This document shows positions 24,469-32,695 of a DNA stretch of 64,000 nucleotides, in pieces (position 1 is the stretch's first letter; every line of letters begins with the position of its first letter). This DNA comes from Micromonospora_J zhanjiangensis (lineage in GTDB: Bacteria; Actinomycetota; Actinomycetes; Mycobacteriales; Micromonosporaceae), in NCBI RefSeq assembly GCF_042650605.1, contig NZ_JBHSBN010000011.1:147556-211555 (forward strand), in the 5' to 3' direction. The translations under genes were made by a program, and so were the position numbers. The notes below the pieces were generated by a model, which saw only the letters and a list, made by a program, of their open reading frames with translations, had not been told where the DNA came from and searched no databases.

Positions 24469-25689
24469 ATGACCACCGACCGGTACGCCCTCCGTACCCG
24501 CCTGGACCGGGCGACCGGACACCTCGACCCGCCGTTGGCCGCCGTCGACCTCACCGGGTTGGACGCCAACGCGGACGCCCTGGTCGCCCGTTCGGCCGGC
24601 AAGACCGTCCGGGTGGCCAGCAAATCGGTACGCTGCCGCGCCCTGCTGTCCCGGGTGCTGGCCCGGCCCGGCTGGCTGGGCGTGCTGGCGTACACCCTGC
24701 CGGAGGCGAGCTGGCTGGTCCGGACGGGCGTCAGCCGGGACGTGGTGGTGGCGTACCCGACCGCCGACCGCGCGGCGCTGGCCGAGCTGGCGGCCGACCC
24801 GGAGCTGGCCGCGGCGGTCACCCTGATGGTGGACAGCCCGGACCAGCTCGACCTCGTCGACGCGACGGTCGGCCCGGACCGGCGCCCCGAACTGCGGCTC
24901 TGCCTGGACCTGGACGCCTCCTGGCGGCCGCTGCGCGGCGGTCCGGGTGGCCGGCTGCACGTCGGGGTGCGCCGGTCACCGGTGCACTCCGCCGCCGACG
25001 CCGGCGCGCTGGCCGCCACGATCGCCGCCCGGCGCGGCTTCCGGCTGGTCGGTGTCATGTCGTACGAGGCGCAGATCGCCGGGATGGGCGACGCGCCACC
25101 CGGCCGGGCGGCTCGGGGCACCCTGATCCGGGCGTTGCAGCGCCGGTCGTACCGGGAACTGCTCGGTCGCCGCGCGGCGGCGGTGGCCGCGGTACGCGAG
25201 CACGCCGACCTGGAGTTCGTCAACGGCGGCGGCACCGGCTCGATGGCGCTGACCGCCGCGGACCCGGCGGTCACCGAGATCACCGCCGGCTCCGGGCTGT
25301 ACGGGCCGACCCTGTTCGACGGCTACCGGGCCTGGCGCCCGACGCCGTCGGCCTTCTTCGCGATGTCGGTGGTCCGTCGGCCCACCCGGGGTGTGGTGAC
25401 GGTGCTCGGCGGCGGCTGGATCGCCTCCGGTCCGGCCGAACCGGGCCGGCTGCCCAGCCCGTGGCTGCCGGCCGGGCTCCGGCTGGTCGGCACGGAGGGC
25501 GCGGGCGAGGTGCAGACCCCGCTCGCCGGCCCGGCCGCCGACGGGCTGTCGGTCGGCGACCGGGTCTGGTTCCGCCACGCCAAGGCCGGCGAGCTGGTGG
25601 AACACGTCAACGAGCTGCACCTGGTCGAGGGCGACCGGATCGTCGACACCGTGCCGACCTACCGCGGCGAGGGCCAGGCCTTCCTCTGA
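24469..25689 (+). CDS. Fold-III PLP enzyme (D-threonine aldolase/D-serine dehydratase-like)
   Basis: 406 residues from ATG 24469, with TACCGT six bases before the ATG and no ribosome site (leaderless). The alanine-racemase-like barrel shows TVRVASKSVRCRALL (PLP lysine near residue 50) and the C-terminal domain ending VWFRHAKAGELVEHVNELHLV, where H and neighbouring residues bind metal in D-threonine aldolases. The family acts on D-amino acids. Substrate not determined. Divergent from tmk and convergent with the TetR gene. Confidence 0.85.
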   Translation: MTTDRYALRTRLDRATGHLDPPLAAVDLTGLDANADALVARSAGKTVRVASKSVRCRALLSRVLARPGWLGVLAYTLPEASWLVRTGVSRDVVVAYPTADRAALAELAADPELAAAVTLMVDSPDQLDLVDATVGPDRRPELRLCLDLDASWRPLRGGPGGRLHVGVRRSPVHSAADAGALAATIAARRGFRLVGVMSYEAQIAGMGDAPPGRAARGTLIRALQRRSYRELLGRRAAAVAAVREHADLEFVNGGGTGSMALTAADPAVTEITAGSGLYGPTLFDGYRAWRPTPSAFFAMSVVRRPTRGVVTVLGGGWIASGPAEPGRLPSPWLPAGLRLVGTEGAGEVQTPLAGPAADGLSVGDRVWFRHAKAGELVEHVNELHLVEGDRIVDTVPTYRGEGQAFL

Positions 25690-25692
25690 CGG

Positions 25693-26388
25693 TCAGCCGG
25701 CGGGCTGCGGCGCGACGGCACCGGCCGCGGCGGAATCCTGGCCGGTCGGTGCCGGCGCCGGCGGGTCGACGTGCCGGTGCAGGTACTCCCGGATGAGCGC
25801 GCGCGCCTCGGCGAGCACCTGCGGGTCGCCCTCGACGTCCCGGCGGAAGGCCAGCTGGATCAACGCGTCGGCGGCCTCGACCGCCATCTCCAGCGCGAAC
25901 CGCAGCCGCTCCGAGTCGGCGATGCCGAACTGCTCAACCAGCACCCGGACCAACTGTTCGGCGATGACGCCGTTGTTGTCCCGGTCCTCGTCCAGCAGGT
26001 GCAGGTCGACCACGTCGCCGAAGTGCAGGGTACGGAAACCGGGCACCTGCCGGTGCATGTCGATGTACTCGTCGATGCCGGCGGCGACGCCGTCCCACCA
26101 GTCGGTGAGGTCGCCCTCGGCCAGCCGGTCGGCGAGCCGCTGCAGGTACGCCTCCATGTTGCGCAGCGTCAGCGCCTGCACGATGGCCCGCTTGTCCGGG
26201 AAGAACTGATAGACCGAGCCGATCGCGACGCCGGCCCGCTCGGCGAGCAGGGTCGTGGTGAGACCCTCGTACCCCACCTCGTCGACCAACTCGGCGCAGG
26301 CGTCGAGCATTCGCTGCACCCGGGCGACACTGCGGCCCTGTACAGGGACTCGGCGCAGTGGACCGGTCGTGGCGGTTGATGTGGCCAC
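25693..26388 (-). CDS. TetR-family regulator
   Basis: 231 residues from GTG 26388 with GGGAG upstream. The N-terminal HTH is VQRMLDACAELVDEVGYEG then LAERAGVAIGSVYQFFPDKRAIVQAL. The C-terminal ligand domain is WWDGVAAGIDEYIDMHRQVPG onward. Divergent from the lactone oxidase at 26553, which it probably controls through the 165-base AT-richer gap between them. Confidence 0.92.
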   Translation of the reverse strand: MATSTATTGPLRRVPVQGRSVARVQRMLDACAELVDEVGYEGLTTTLLAERAGVAIGSVYQFFPDKRAIVQALTLRNMEAYLQRLADRLAEGDLTDWWDGVAAGIDEYIDMHRQVPGFRTLHFGDVVDLHLLDEDRDNNGVIAEQLVRVLVEQFGIADSERLRFALEMAVEAADALIQLAFRRDVEGDPQVLAEARALIREYLHRHVDPPAPAPTGQDSAAAGAVAPQPAG

Positions 26389-26552
26389 TCCTCGCCACTC
26401 CCTTTCACGATCAATGCCCCAGCTGGGCAGAAGCCCGGCATGTTGCGAGTTCGGAACCTTACCGGGATTAACGAGCGAGGGAGATTTGCGGTATTTACTG
26501 ATTCCGTATCTCCCTGATATGAAGACAGCTCTCATTCATCTCAGGAGGGTCG

Positions 26553-27905
26553 ATGCCCGGGACCGGATCGCACCCTGACGTCCCGGCCGACGGCGGCTTC
26601 CCGACCGGCGGCCGGTCGGACTGGTCGAACTGGGCCGGCAACCAGCGCGCGTCCGCCGTCGCGGTCCGCCCGTCCAGCGTCGCCGAGGTGGTCGACGCCG
26701 TCCGGTACGCCGGTTCGGCCGGCCGGCGGATCAAGGCGGTCGGCAGCGGCCACTCGTTCACCGCCGCGGCCCACGCCGACGACCTGCGGATGGAGCTCAC
26801 CGGGCTGGCCACCGAGGTCCGCGTCGACCCGGCGGAGAAGCTGGTCACCGTACCGGCCGGGATGTCCCTGCACACGCTCAACGAGCTGCTGGCCGGGCAC
26901 GGCCTGGCCCTGCCCAACCTCGGTGACATCGACGTGCAGACCGTCGCGGGAGCGGTGTCCACCGGCACCCACGGCACCGGCGCCGGGTACGGCTGCCTGT
27001 CCACGTTCATCGATTCACTCACCCTGGTCACCGGCACCGGCGAGGTGCGGCACTGCTCGGCGACCGAGGACCCGGACCTGTTCTCCGCCGCCCGGGTGGG
27101 TCTCGGCGCGGTCGGCATCCTGGTCGAGGTGACGCTGCGCTGCGTCGACGCGTTCGTGTTGCGGGCGCAGGAGCGGCCGGCGGCGCTGGCCGACGTGCTG
27201 GCCGACCTGCCGGCCCTGATCGCCGACAACGACCACTTCGAGTTCTACTGGTTCCCGTACACCGACCGGGTGCAGGTCAAGGCGAACAACCGGGTGCCGG
27301 TCGACGACCGGCCGTTGAGCCGGTTCCGTGGCTGGCTCGACGACGAGTTCCTGTCCAACACGGTGTTCGGCCTCACCAGCCGGCTCGGCCGGGCCGTACC
27401 GGCCGTGGTCCCCACGGTCAACGCGGTGGCCGCCCGCGCGCTCACCGCCCGCAGCTACACCGCCCGCTCCGACCGGGTCTTCTGCACCCCGCGCCGGGTC
27501 CGGTTCACCGAGATGGAGTACGGCCTGCCGCGCGCCGCCCTGCCCGAGGCGTTGGCCGGCCTGCGCCGGGTGGTCGACCGGCTGCCCGACAAGGTGCAGT
27601 TCCCGGTCGAGGTGCGGTTCACCGGCCCGGACGACATCTGGCTGTCGCACGGCTACCAGCGCGAGTCGGCGTACGTGGCGGTGCACCAGTACGTCGGCGT
27701 GCCGTACGAGCCGTACTTCCGGGCCTTCGAGGAGGTCGCCAGGGACCTGGCGGGTCGCCCGCACTGGGGCAAGCTGCACTACCGCGACGCCGAGTCCCTG
27801 GCCCCCGTCTACCCCCGCTTCACCGACTTCCTGACCGTCCGCGACCGGGTGGACCCCACCCGCATCTTCACCAACCCCTACACGGACCGCGTCCTCGGCG
27901 CCTGA
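26553..27905 (+). CDS. FAD-linked sugar-lactone oxidase (gulonolactone/arabinonolactone type)
   Basis: 450 residues from ATG 26553 preceded by AGGAGGG. The VAO-type FAD domain occupies the N-terminal half: VGSGHSFTAAAHADD, then VQTVAGAVSTGTHGTG, whose His in 'GTHGTG' is near the flavin. The C-terminal ALO domain includes FEFYWFPYTDR, the PVEVRFTGPDD and the HWGKLHY signature. It oxidises an aldonolactone or alditol using O2. Divergent from the TetR gene. Confidence 0.92.
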   Translation: MPGTGSHPDVPADGGFPTGGRSDWSNWAGNQRASAVAVRPSSVAEVVDAVRYAGSAGRRIKAVGSGHSFTAAAHADDLRMELTGLATEVRVDPAEKLVTVPAGMSLHTLNELLAGHGLALPNLGDIDVQTVAGAVSTGTHGTGAGYGCLSTFIDSLTLVTGTGEVRHCSATEDPDLFSAARVGLGAVGILVEVTLRCVDAFVLRAQERPAALADVLADLPALIADNDHFEFYWFPYTDRVQVKANNRVPVDDRPLSRFRGWLDDEFLSNTVFGLTSRLGRAVPAVVPTVNAVAARALTARSYTARSDRVFCTPRRVRFTEMEYGLPRAALPEALAGLRRVVDRLPDKVQFPVEVRFTGPDDIWLSHGYQRESAYVAVHQYVGVPYEPYFRAFEEVARDLAGRPHWGKLHYRDAESLAPVYPRFTDFLTVRDRVDPTRIFTNPYTDRVLGA

Positions 27906-27910
27906 TCTGC

Positions 27911-27961
27911 GAGACCTCGGCGCGTTCCGGCCCGGGGAGGGTTAGTTCGCGCCAAGGTCTC
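27911..27961. terminator. Bidirectional terminator between lactone oxidase and topA
   Basis: Fourteen-base arms (27911-27924 and 27948-27961) with one mismatch, lying between two convergent genes. Confidence 0.75.
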
Positions 27962-27977
27962 TCGGCCCCTCCCCCGA

Positions 27978-30869
27978 CTACTCGGTGGGGCGGGTGGTGG
28001 CCTTGCGGGGGGCGGCCTTCTTGGCCGGGGTGGCCTTCTTGGCCGCCGTTGTCGACTTCGCGGCCGTGGTCTTCTTGGCCGCCGTCGTCGTCTTCTTGGC
28101 CGTCGTCGTCTTCTTGGCCGCCGCCTTCTTCGCAGCCGTGGTGCTCTCGCCGGCGGCGGTCTTCTTCGCCGCCTTCTTGGTCGCCTTCTTCGCCGGCCCC
28201 TTGGCCCGCTTCTCGGCCAGCATCTCGGAGGCCTGCTCCAGGGTCAGGTCCTCCGGCGTCTGGCCGCGCCGCAGCGACGCGTTGTACTCCCCGTCGGTCA
28301 CGTACGGGCCGAACCGGCCGTCCTTGATCACCAACGGCTTCTCGGTGAGCGGGTCCGCGCCCATCTCCCGCAGCGGCGGGGCCGCCGCCCGGCGCTGACG
28401 GGTCTTCGGGGCGGCCAGCAGCGCCAGCGCCTCGTCCAGGGTGACGGTGAAGAGCTTCTCCTCCGACTCCAGCGACCGGAACTCGTCGCCCTTCTTGACG
28501 TACGGGCCGTAGCGACCGTTGGCGGCCAGCACCTCGGCGCCGTCCGGGGCGGTACCGACCGTCCGGGGAAGGGTCAGCAACCGCAGCGCGTCGGCCAACG
28601 ACAGCGACTCCGGTGACTGGGTCCGCAGCAGCGACGACTTGCGTTCGCCACTGGCCACGTACGGGCCGAACCGGCCGGACTTGAGCAGGATCGGCTCGCC
28701 GGTCTCCGGGTGCTCGCCGAGCTTGCGCTCACCACCGCCGCCGAGGAACAGCTCGTTGACCTTCTCCGGGGTCAGCTCGTCCGGCGCCAGGCCCTCGGGG
28801 ATCGACACCCGGTCCTCGGCGGTCGCGCCGGCGCCGCCGTCCTCGCCCTCCGCGCCGGTCCGCTCGGCCGTCGCGGGCTGCGCCGCCGCACCGGGTTGGA
28901 CCTTCTGCAGGTACGGCCCGTACCGGCCGACCCGGACCACCACCTCGCGGCCGTCGTCGTCGGTGAACAGCGGGATCGAGTTGACGCTGCGCGCGTCGAT
29001 CTCGCTCAGGTTCTCGGTGACCATCTTCTTCAGGCCACCGGACCGGGCGATCTCCTCGTCCCCGGCGCCCCGGCCGGTGCCGCCGAAGTAGAACGCGGTG
29101 AGGAAGTCGATCGCCGCGTGGTCGCCACCGGCGATCTCGTCCAGCTCGTTCTCCATCGCGGCGGTGAAGTTGTAGTCGATCAGCCGCGGGTAGTGCCGCT
29201 CCAGCAGCCCCACCACGGCGAATGCCAGGAAGGACGGGATCAGGGCCTGGCCGCGCTTGAAGACGTACCCGCGGTCCTGGATCGTCTGCATGATCGACGC
29301 GTACGTCGACGGGCGGCCGATGCCCAGCTCTTCCAGCGCCTTGACCAGCGACGCCTCGGTGTAGCGGGACGGCGGCTGGGTGCTGTGCCCCTGCGCGGCG
29401 AGCTGCTCGGCGGTCAGCGGCTGGTCCTTGACCAAGGTGGGCAGCCGGCGCTCGGCGTCCTCGGCCTCGGCGTTCTCGTCGTCGGAGGATTCGACGTACG
29501 CCCGCAGGAAGCCCGGGTCGGTGATCGTCTTGCCGGTCGCCCCGAAGTCGACCTCCTCGCTCGCGGTGGAGATCGCCCGGATCCGCACCGACACGCTGGA
29601 GCCGACCGCGTCGGTCATCTGCGAGGCGATGGTCCGCCGCCAGATCAGCTCGTAGAGCTTGAACTCCTCGGCGGACAGCTCCTTCGCCACCTCGCCCGGG
29701 GTACGGAAGTTGTCCCCCGCCGGGCGGATCGCCTCGTGCGCCTCCTGGGCGTTCTTGACCTTGCCGGTGTAGCGGCGCGGCTCCGGCGGGACGCTGCGCT
29801 GGCCGTACAGCTCGGCGATCTGCCGGCGGGCCGCGGCCACGGCGGTCTCCGACAGGTTGACCGAGTCGGTCCGCATGTAGGTGATGTAGCCGTTCTCGTA
29901 GAGCCGCTGCGCGGTACGCATCGTCTGCTGCGAGGAGAAGCGCAGCTTACGGGCCGCCTCCTGCTGCAATGTCGAGGTGATGAACGGCGCGTACGGCCGG
30001 CGCCGGTACGGCTTCTCCTCGACCCGGGTGACGGTGAACGGCCGGCCCTCCAGCCGGGCGGCCAGCCCCCGGGCCCCGTCGGCGTCCAGGTGCACCACCC
30101 CGGCGCCCGGCTTGACCCGGCCGGTGGTCGGCTCGAAGTCCTTGCCGGTGGCGATCCGGTCGCCGTTCAGCCCGACCAGGGTGGCGTTGAAGGTCCGCGG
30201 CCCGTCGACCTGGCCCTGCACCGCGAGGGTGGCCAGGATGTCCCAGTACTCGGCGCTGCGGAACGCCATCCGCTGCCGCTCGCGCTCCACCACGATCCGG
30301 GTGGCCACCGACTGGACCCGCCCGGCGGACAGGCCGCTGCGGACCTTGCGCCACAGCACCGGGGAGACCTCGTAGCCGTACAGCCGGTCCAGGATCCGGC
30401 GCGCCTCCTGGGCGTCCACCAGGTCCCGGTCGATCTCGCGGGGGTTGGCCACGGCGGCCTGGATCGCCGGCCGGGTGATCTCGTGGAAGACCATCCGCTT
30501 GACCGGCACCTTGGGCTTGAGGGTCTCCACCAGGTGCCAGGCGATCGCCTCACCCTCGCGGTCCTCGTCGGTGGCGAGGAGGACCTCGTCCACCTCCTTC
30601 ACCAGCGAGCGCAGCTTGGTGACCTGCTTGCGGCGGTCCGGTGAGACCACGTAGAGGGCGGCGAAGCCGTTGTCCACGTCGACGCCGAGCCGGGCCCACG
30701 GCTTGCTCTCGTAGCCCGAGGGCACTTCGGCGGCGTTCCTGGGCAGGTCCCGGACGTGCCCGAAACTGGCCTCCACGACGTACCCCGGGCCGAGATAGCC
30801 CGAGATCGTCTTGGCCTTCGCCGGCGACTCGACGATGACCAGACGGGTGCTCCTGGCGTTGCTCGGCAC
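27978..30869 (-). CDS. topA: DNA topoisomerase I
   Basis: 963 residues from GTG 30869 with GGGAG upstream. TOPRIM domain: LVIVESPAKAKTISGYLG, and DEDREGEAIAWHL (acidic metal site). Active-site Tyr in YITYMRTDSVNLS. The C-terminal part has four repeated PYV/FGPYV modules without zinc cysteines, then a tail of about 85 residues rich in KK and AAKK repeats, as in actinobacterial topoisomerases, where it aids processive DNA binding. It removes negative supercoils. Order relative to tmk, hppA and bldG follows other actinomycetes. Confidence 0.97.
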   Translation of the reverse strand: MPSNARSTRLVIVESPAKAKTISGYLGPGYVVEASFGHVRDLPRNAAEVPSGYESKPWARLGVDVDNGFAALYVVSPDRRKQVTKLRSLVKEVDEVLLATDEDREGEAIAWHLVETLKPKVPVKRMVFHEITRPAIQAAVANPREIDRDLVDAQEARRILDRLYGYEVSPVLWRKVRSGLSAGRVQSVATRIVVERERQRMAFRSAEYWDILATLAVQGQVDGPRTFNATLVGLNGDRIATGKDFEPTTGRVKPGAGVVHLDADGARGLAARLEGRPFTVTRVEEKPYRRRPYAPFITSTLQQEAARKLRFSSQQTMRTAQRLYENGYITYMRTDSVNLSETAVAAARRQIAELYGQRSVPPEPRRYTGKVKNAQEAHEAIRPAGDNFRTPGEVAKELSAEEFKLYELIWRRTIASQMTDAVGSSVSVRIRAISTASEEVDFGATGKTITDPGFLRAYVESSDDENAEAEDAERRLPTLVKDQPLTAEQLAAQGHSTQPPSRYTEASLVKALEELGIGRPSTYASIMQTIQDRGYVFKRGQALIPSFLAFAVVGLLERHYPRLIDYNFTAAMENELDEIAGGDHAAIDFLTAFYFGGTGRGAGDEEIARSGGLKKMVTENLSEIDARSVNSIPLFTDDDGREVVVRVGRYGPYLQKVQPGAAAQPATAERTGAEGEDGGAGATAEDRVSIPEGLAPDELTPEKVNELFLGGGGERKLGEHPETGEPILLKSGRFGPYVASGERKSSLLRTQSPESLSLADALRLLTLPRTVGTAPDGAEVLAANGRYGPYVKKGDEFRSLESEEKLFTVTLDEALALLAAPKTRQRRAAAPPLREMGADPLTEKPLVIKDGRFGPYVTDGEYNASLRRGQTPEDLTLEQASEMLAEKRAKGPAKKATKKAAKKTAAGESTTAAKKAAAKKTTTAKKTTTAAKKTTAAKSTTAAKKATPAKKAAPRKATTRPTE

Positions 30870-31206
30870 GTCTCTCCCGACCTCACTCGCAGTATCCTGA
30901 CCCGGCTCACCGTCGTGGCCGGGCCACCACCCGTGGCGGGCCTGCCCGGCCCACGGGTCGAACCTCCAACGTAACGCGCCCTCGTACCCGAGGGACGGCC
31001 GGGCGACGAACAGCACCACCCAGCAGCGGTTACGCGGGGTGTCGACACGCCGCACGGGCGGTCGTGCCGAACGGCGACACCGTACACCGCTGCCCTGTCG
31101 TCGCGCGGGCAACCGTGCGGATCACTCACTCGTGAAGGCCTATATATCCGTCAATCTGCCGGCAAAACCCGCGTGTCGAGTGTCCTAGATCAGACATTGC
31201 CGTCCG
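30870..31206. other. topA upstream region
   Basis: About 340 bases without a supported gene. The minus strand holds an AT patch (TATATAT, 31141-31147) in otherwise GC-rich DNA and a TTGACG next to it (31158-31153). A promoter here would leave a leader of roughly 260 bases before topA. I cannot place -35 and -10 with confidence. Confidence 0.4.
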
Positions 31207-32037
31207 TCAACCGGCCGTACCGGGCCACTGGCCGGGCGGGGCCGCCGCCGGTGGGTCACCGACCAGCTCGGTCAGCCGGGCCAGCCGGCGCCGGCCGGTG
31301 ATCCGGTAGCCCGGTCCCGAGCCGGTCTCCACCAGGTCACCCGCCAGCCCGAGGCCGGTCAGCGTCGCGGCCGCCGTCGCCCGGTCCGCCTCGTCGGGCA
31401 GGCCGAGCCGGAGCAGCAGGCCGCCCGGCTCCATGATCCCGGCGGCGGCCACCCAGAGCCGCAGCCGGGCGCCGTTCAGGTGGAAACCGGCCGGCGCCCG
31501 CTTGACCTCGCCGCGCAGCCAGCCCCGCCCGAGCGGAGCCAGGATCGCGGTGTACGAGGTGCGCACGGCGTACCCCTCGGTCGGCGTGCCCACCCAGCTC
31601 GCCGCCACGCCGCGCCGACCCAGTTCGGCGATCAGTACGTGCACCCGCCACCCGGCGTCGACCTCGACCGACACCCGGGCGGTGCCGCCCATCCGGACGA
31701 TCACTCCGGGCCCGGCGAGCAGGCCGGCGATGTCGGCCGGCGACGGTTCGACGGCGGCCACCCCGAACAGCGACAACTGTCGCCCGGCATCGGCCTCGGC
31801 GGCGGACGCGCCGCGGCCGGCGTGCTCCACCGGGCGGTCGTCCGGTTCGGCCGCCGACGCACCGCCGTGCCGGCGCCGGGCGGTGGCCGCGCCCCGGCGG
31901 GACCGCTCGGCCGACCGGTCGTCCGGCTCGACGAACAGCGCGGCCGGCTCGGCGGACAGCTCGGTGGGCGCGGCCGACGGCACCGGCTCGGTGGACGAGG
32001 CCGGCGCTGGTGACTCGGTGGGCGGCGTCAGCGACAC
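31207..32037 (-). CDS. Hypothetical protein, Micromonosporaceae type
   Basis: 276 residues from GTG 32037, overlapping the lipoprotein stop by ten bases. Residues 1-95 are low-complexity acidic/Ser/Pro. The folded part (LSLFGVAAVEPSPADIAGLL, then GWRVHVLIAELGRRGV and LLLRLGLPDEADRATAAATLTGLG) has two domain-like blocks. No known catalytic motif. It is cotranscribed with the lipoprotein. Confidence 0.78.
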   Translation of the reverse strand: MSLTPPTESPAPASSTEPVPSAAPTELSAEPAALFVEPDDRSAERSRRGAATARRRHGGASAAEPDDRPVEHAGRGASAAEADAGRQLSLFGVAAVEPSPADIAGLLAGPGVIVRMGGTARVSVEVDAGWRVHVLIAELGRRGVAASWVGTPTEGYAVRTSYTAILAPLGRGWLRGEVKRAPAGFHLNGARLRLWVAAAGIMEPGGLLLRLGLPDEADRATAAATLTGLGLAGDLVETGSGPGYRITGRRRLARLTELVGDPPAAAPPGQWPGTAG

Positions 32038-32570
32038 TCCGGGACCTCGTCGAAGGCCTTCTTGAGCTCCGGCGAGTCGAGGTTACGGGTGTCCAGCGCG
32101 CTCGCCTTGTACTCCGCGTTGAGGGTGTTCATGGTGGCCTCCACCCCGTCGTAGAAGGGCTTCGCCTGGCCGGTGTCCAGCCCGGCGATCGCCGTCTTGG
32201 CCTTTCCGTACGCGTCGCGTACCGCGGTCAGCGAGGAGAGGAACCCGCCGGCCACCGCGTCCCCTTTCGCCACGTCGGGCACCCCGGCCTGTTCGATCTT
32301 CCGCCGGGCCGTCTCGGTGGCCTGTTCCGCGCCGCTCAGCAGCCGGATCAGGTTCTCCCTGGCCTGACCCGGAGTGGTCTTGGCGGTCATCTGCTGTTGG
32401 CTGCTGGTGGTCAACCGGCTGATCTCGGTGCGCCACGGACCGAGCGCCCCGCAGACCGTCGCCGCCCAAGCCTGCGGCGCCGGGCCCGAGGCGCAGGCGC
32501 CGAGCAGCAGGAGAAGAACGCAGAGCACGACCGCGGGCTTTCCGGCGGTCGTCGCGCGGGGCGTACGCAT
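32028..32570 (-). CDS. Secreted lipoprotein, helical
   Basis: 180 residues from ATG 32570. The signal peptide ends in a lipobox (VVLCVLLLLLGACASG; modified Cys about residue 26). The mature part is alpha-helical (TAKTTPGQARENLIRLLSGAEQATETARRKI). Anchored outside the membrane. Function unknown. Confidence 0.85.
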   Translation of the reverse strand: MRTPRATTAGKPAVVLCVLLLLLGACASGPAPQAWAATVCGALGPWRTEISRLTTSSQQQMTAKTTPGQARENLIRLLSGAEQATETARRKIEQAGVPDVAKGDAVAGGFLSSLTAVRDAYGKAKTAIAGLDTGQAKPFYDGVEATMNTLNAEYKASALDTRNLDSPELKKAFDEVPECR

Positions 32571-32638
32571 GCGAAGCAGCGTACGGCGTCGAGCCCGACG
32601 CGCCAGTGGTTAGCTGCGCGGCATCCGGCGGAACGCCA

Positions 32639-32682
32639 CCGGGCCCCCGCTTCGACCCGGTTCGGTCGAGGCGGGGGCCCGG
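32639..32682. terminator. Terminator after hppA
   Basis: Nineteen-base arms (32639-32657 and 32664-32682) with one G-T pair and a 6-base loop, located between the hppA stop and the lipoprotein gene. Confidence 0.82.
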
Positions 32683-32695
32683 TTGTCCGTACGGC

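Noticed and set aside
22120..25689. Open frame of 1189 codons on the plus strand
   Set aside because: It is antisense to tmk in its first two-thirds, with His/Gln/Arg-rich shadow composition. Only the part from ATG 24469 is a real gene.
28000..28260. Repeats in the topA 3' end as a CRISPR or satellite
   Set aside because: They encode the KK/AAKK tail of topoisomerase I, with irregular length and no spacers.
28710..30644. 644-codon frame opposite topA
   Set aside because: Antisense shadow caused by GC-rich codons; composition is not protein-like and topA is certain.
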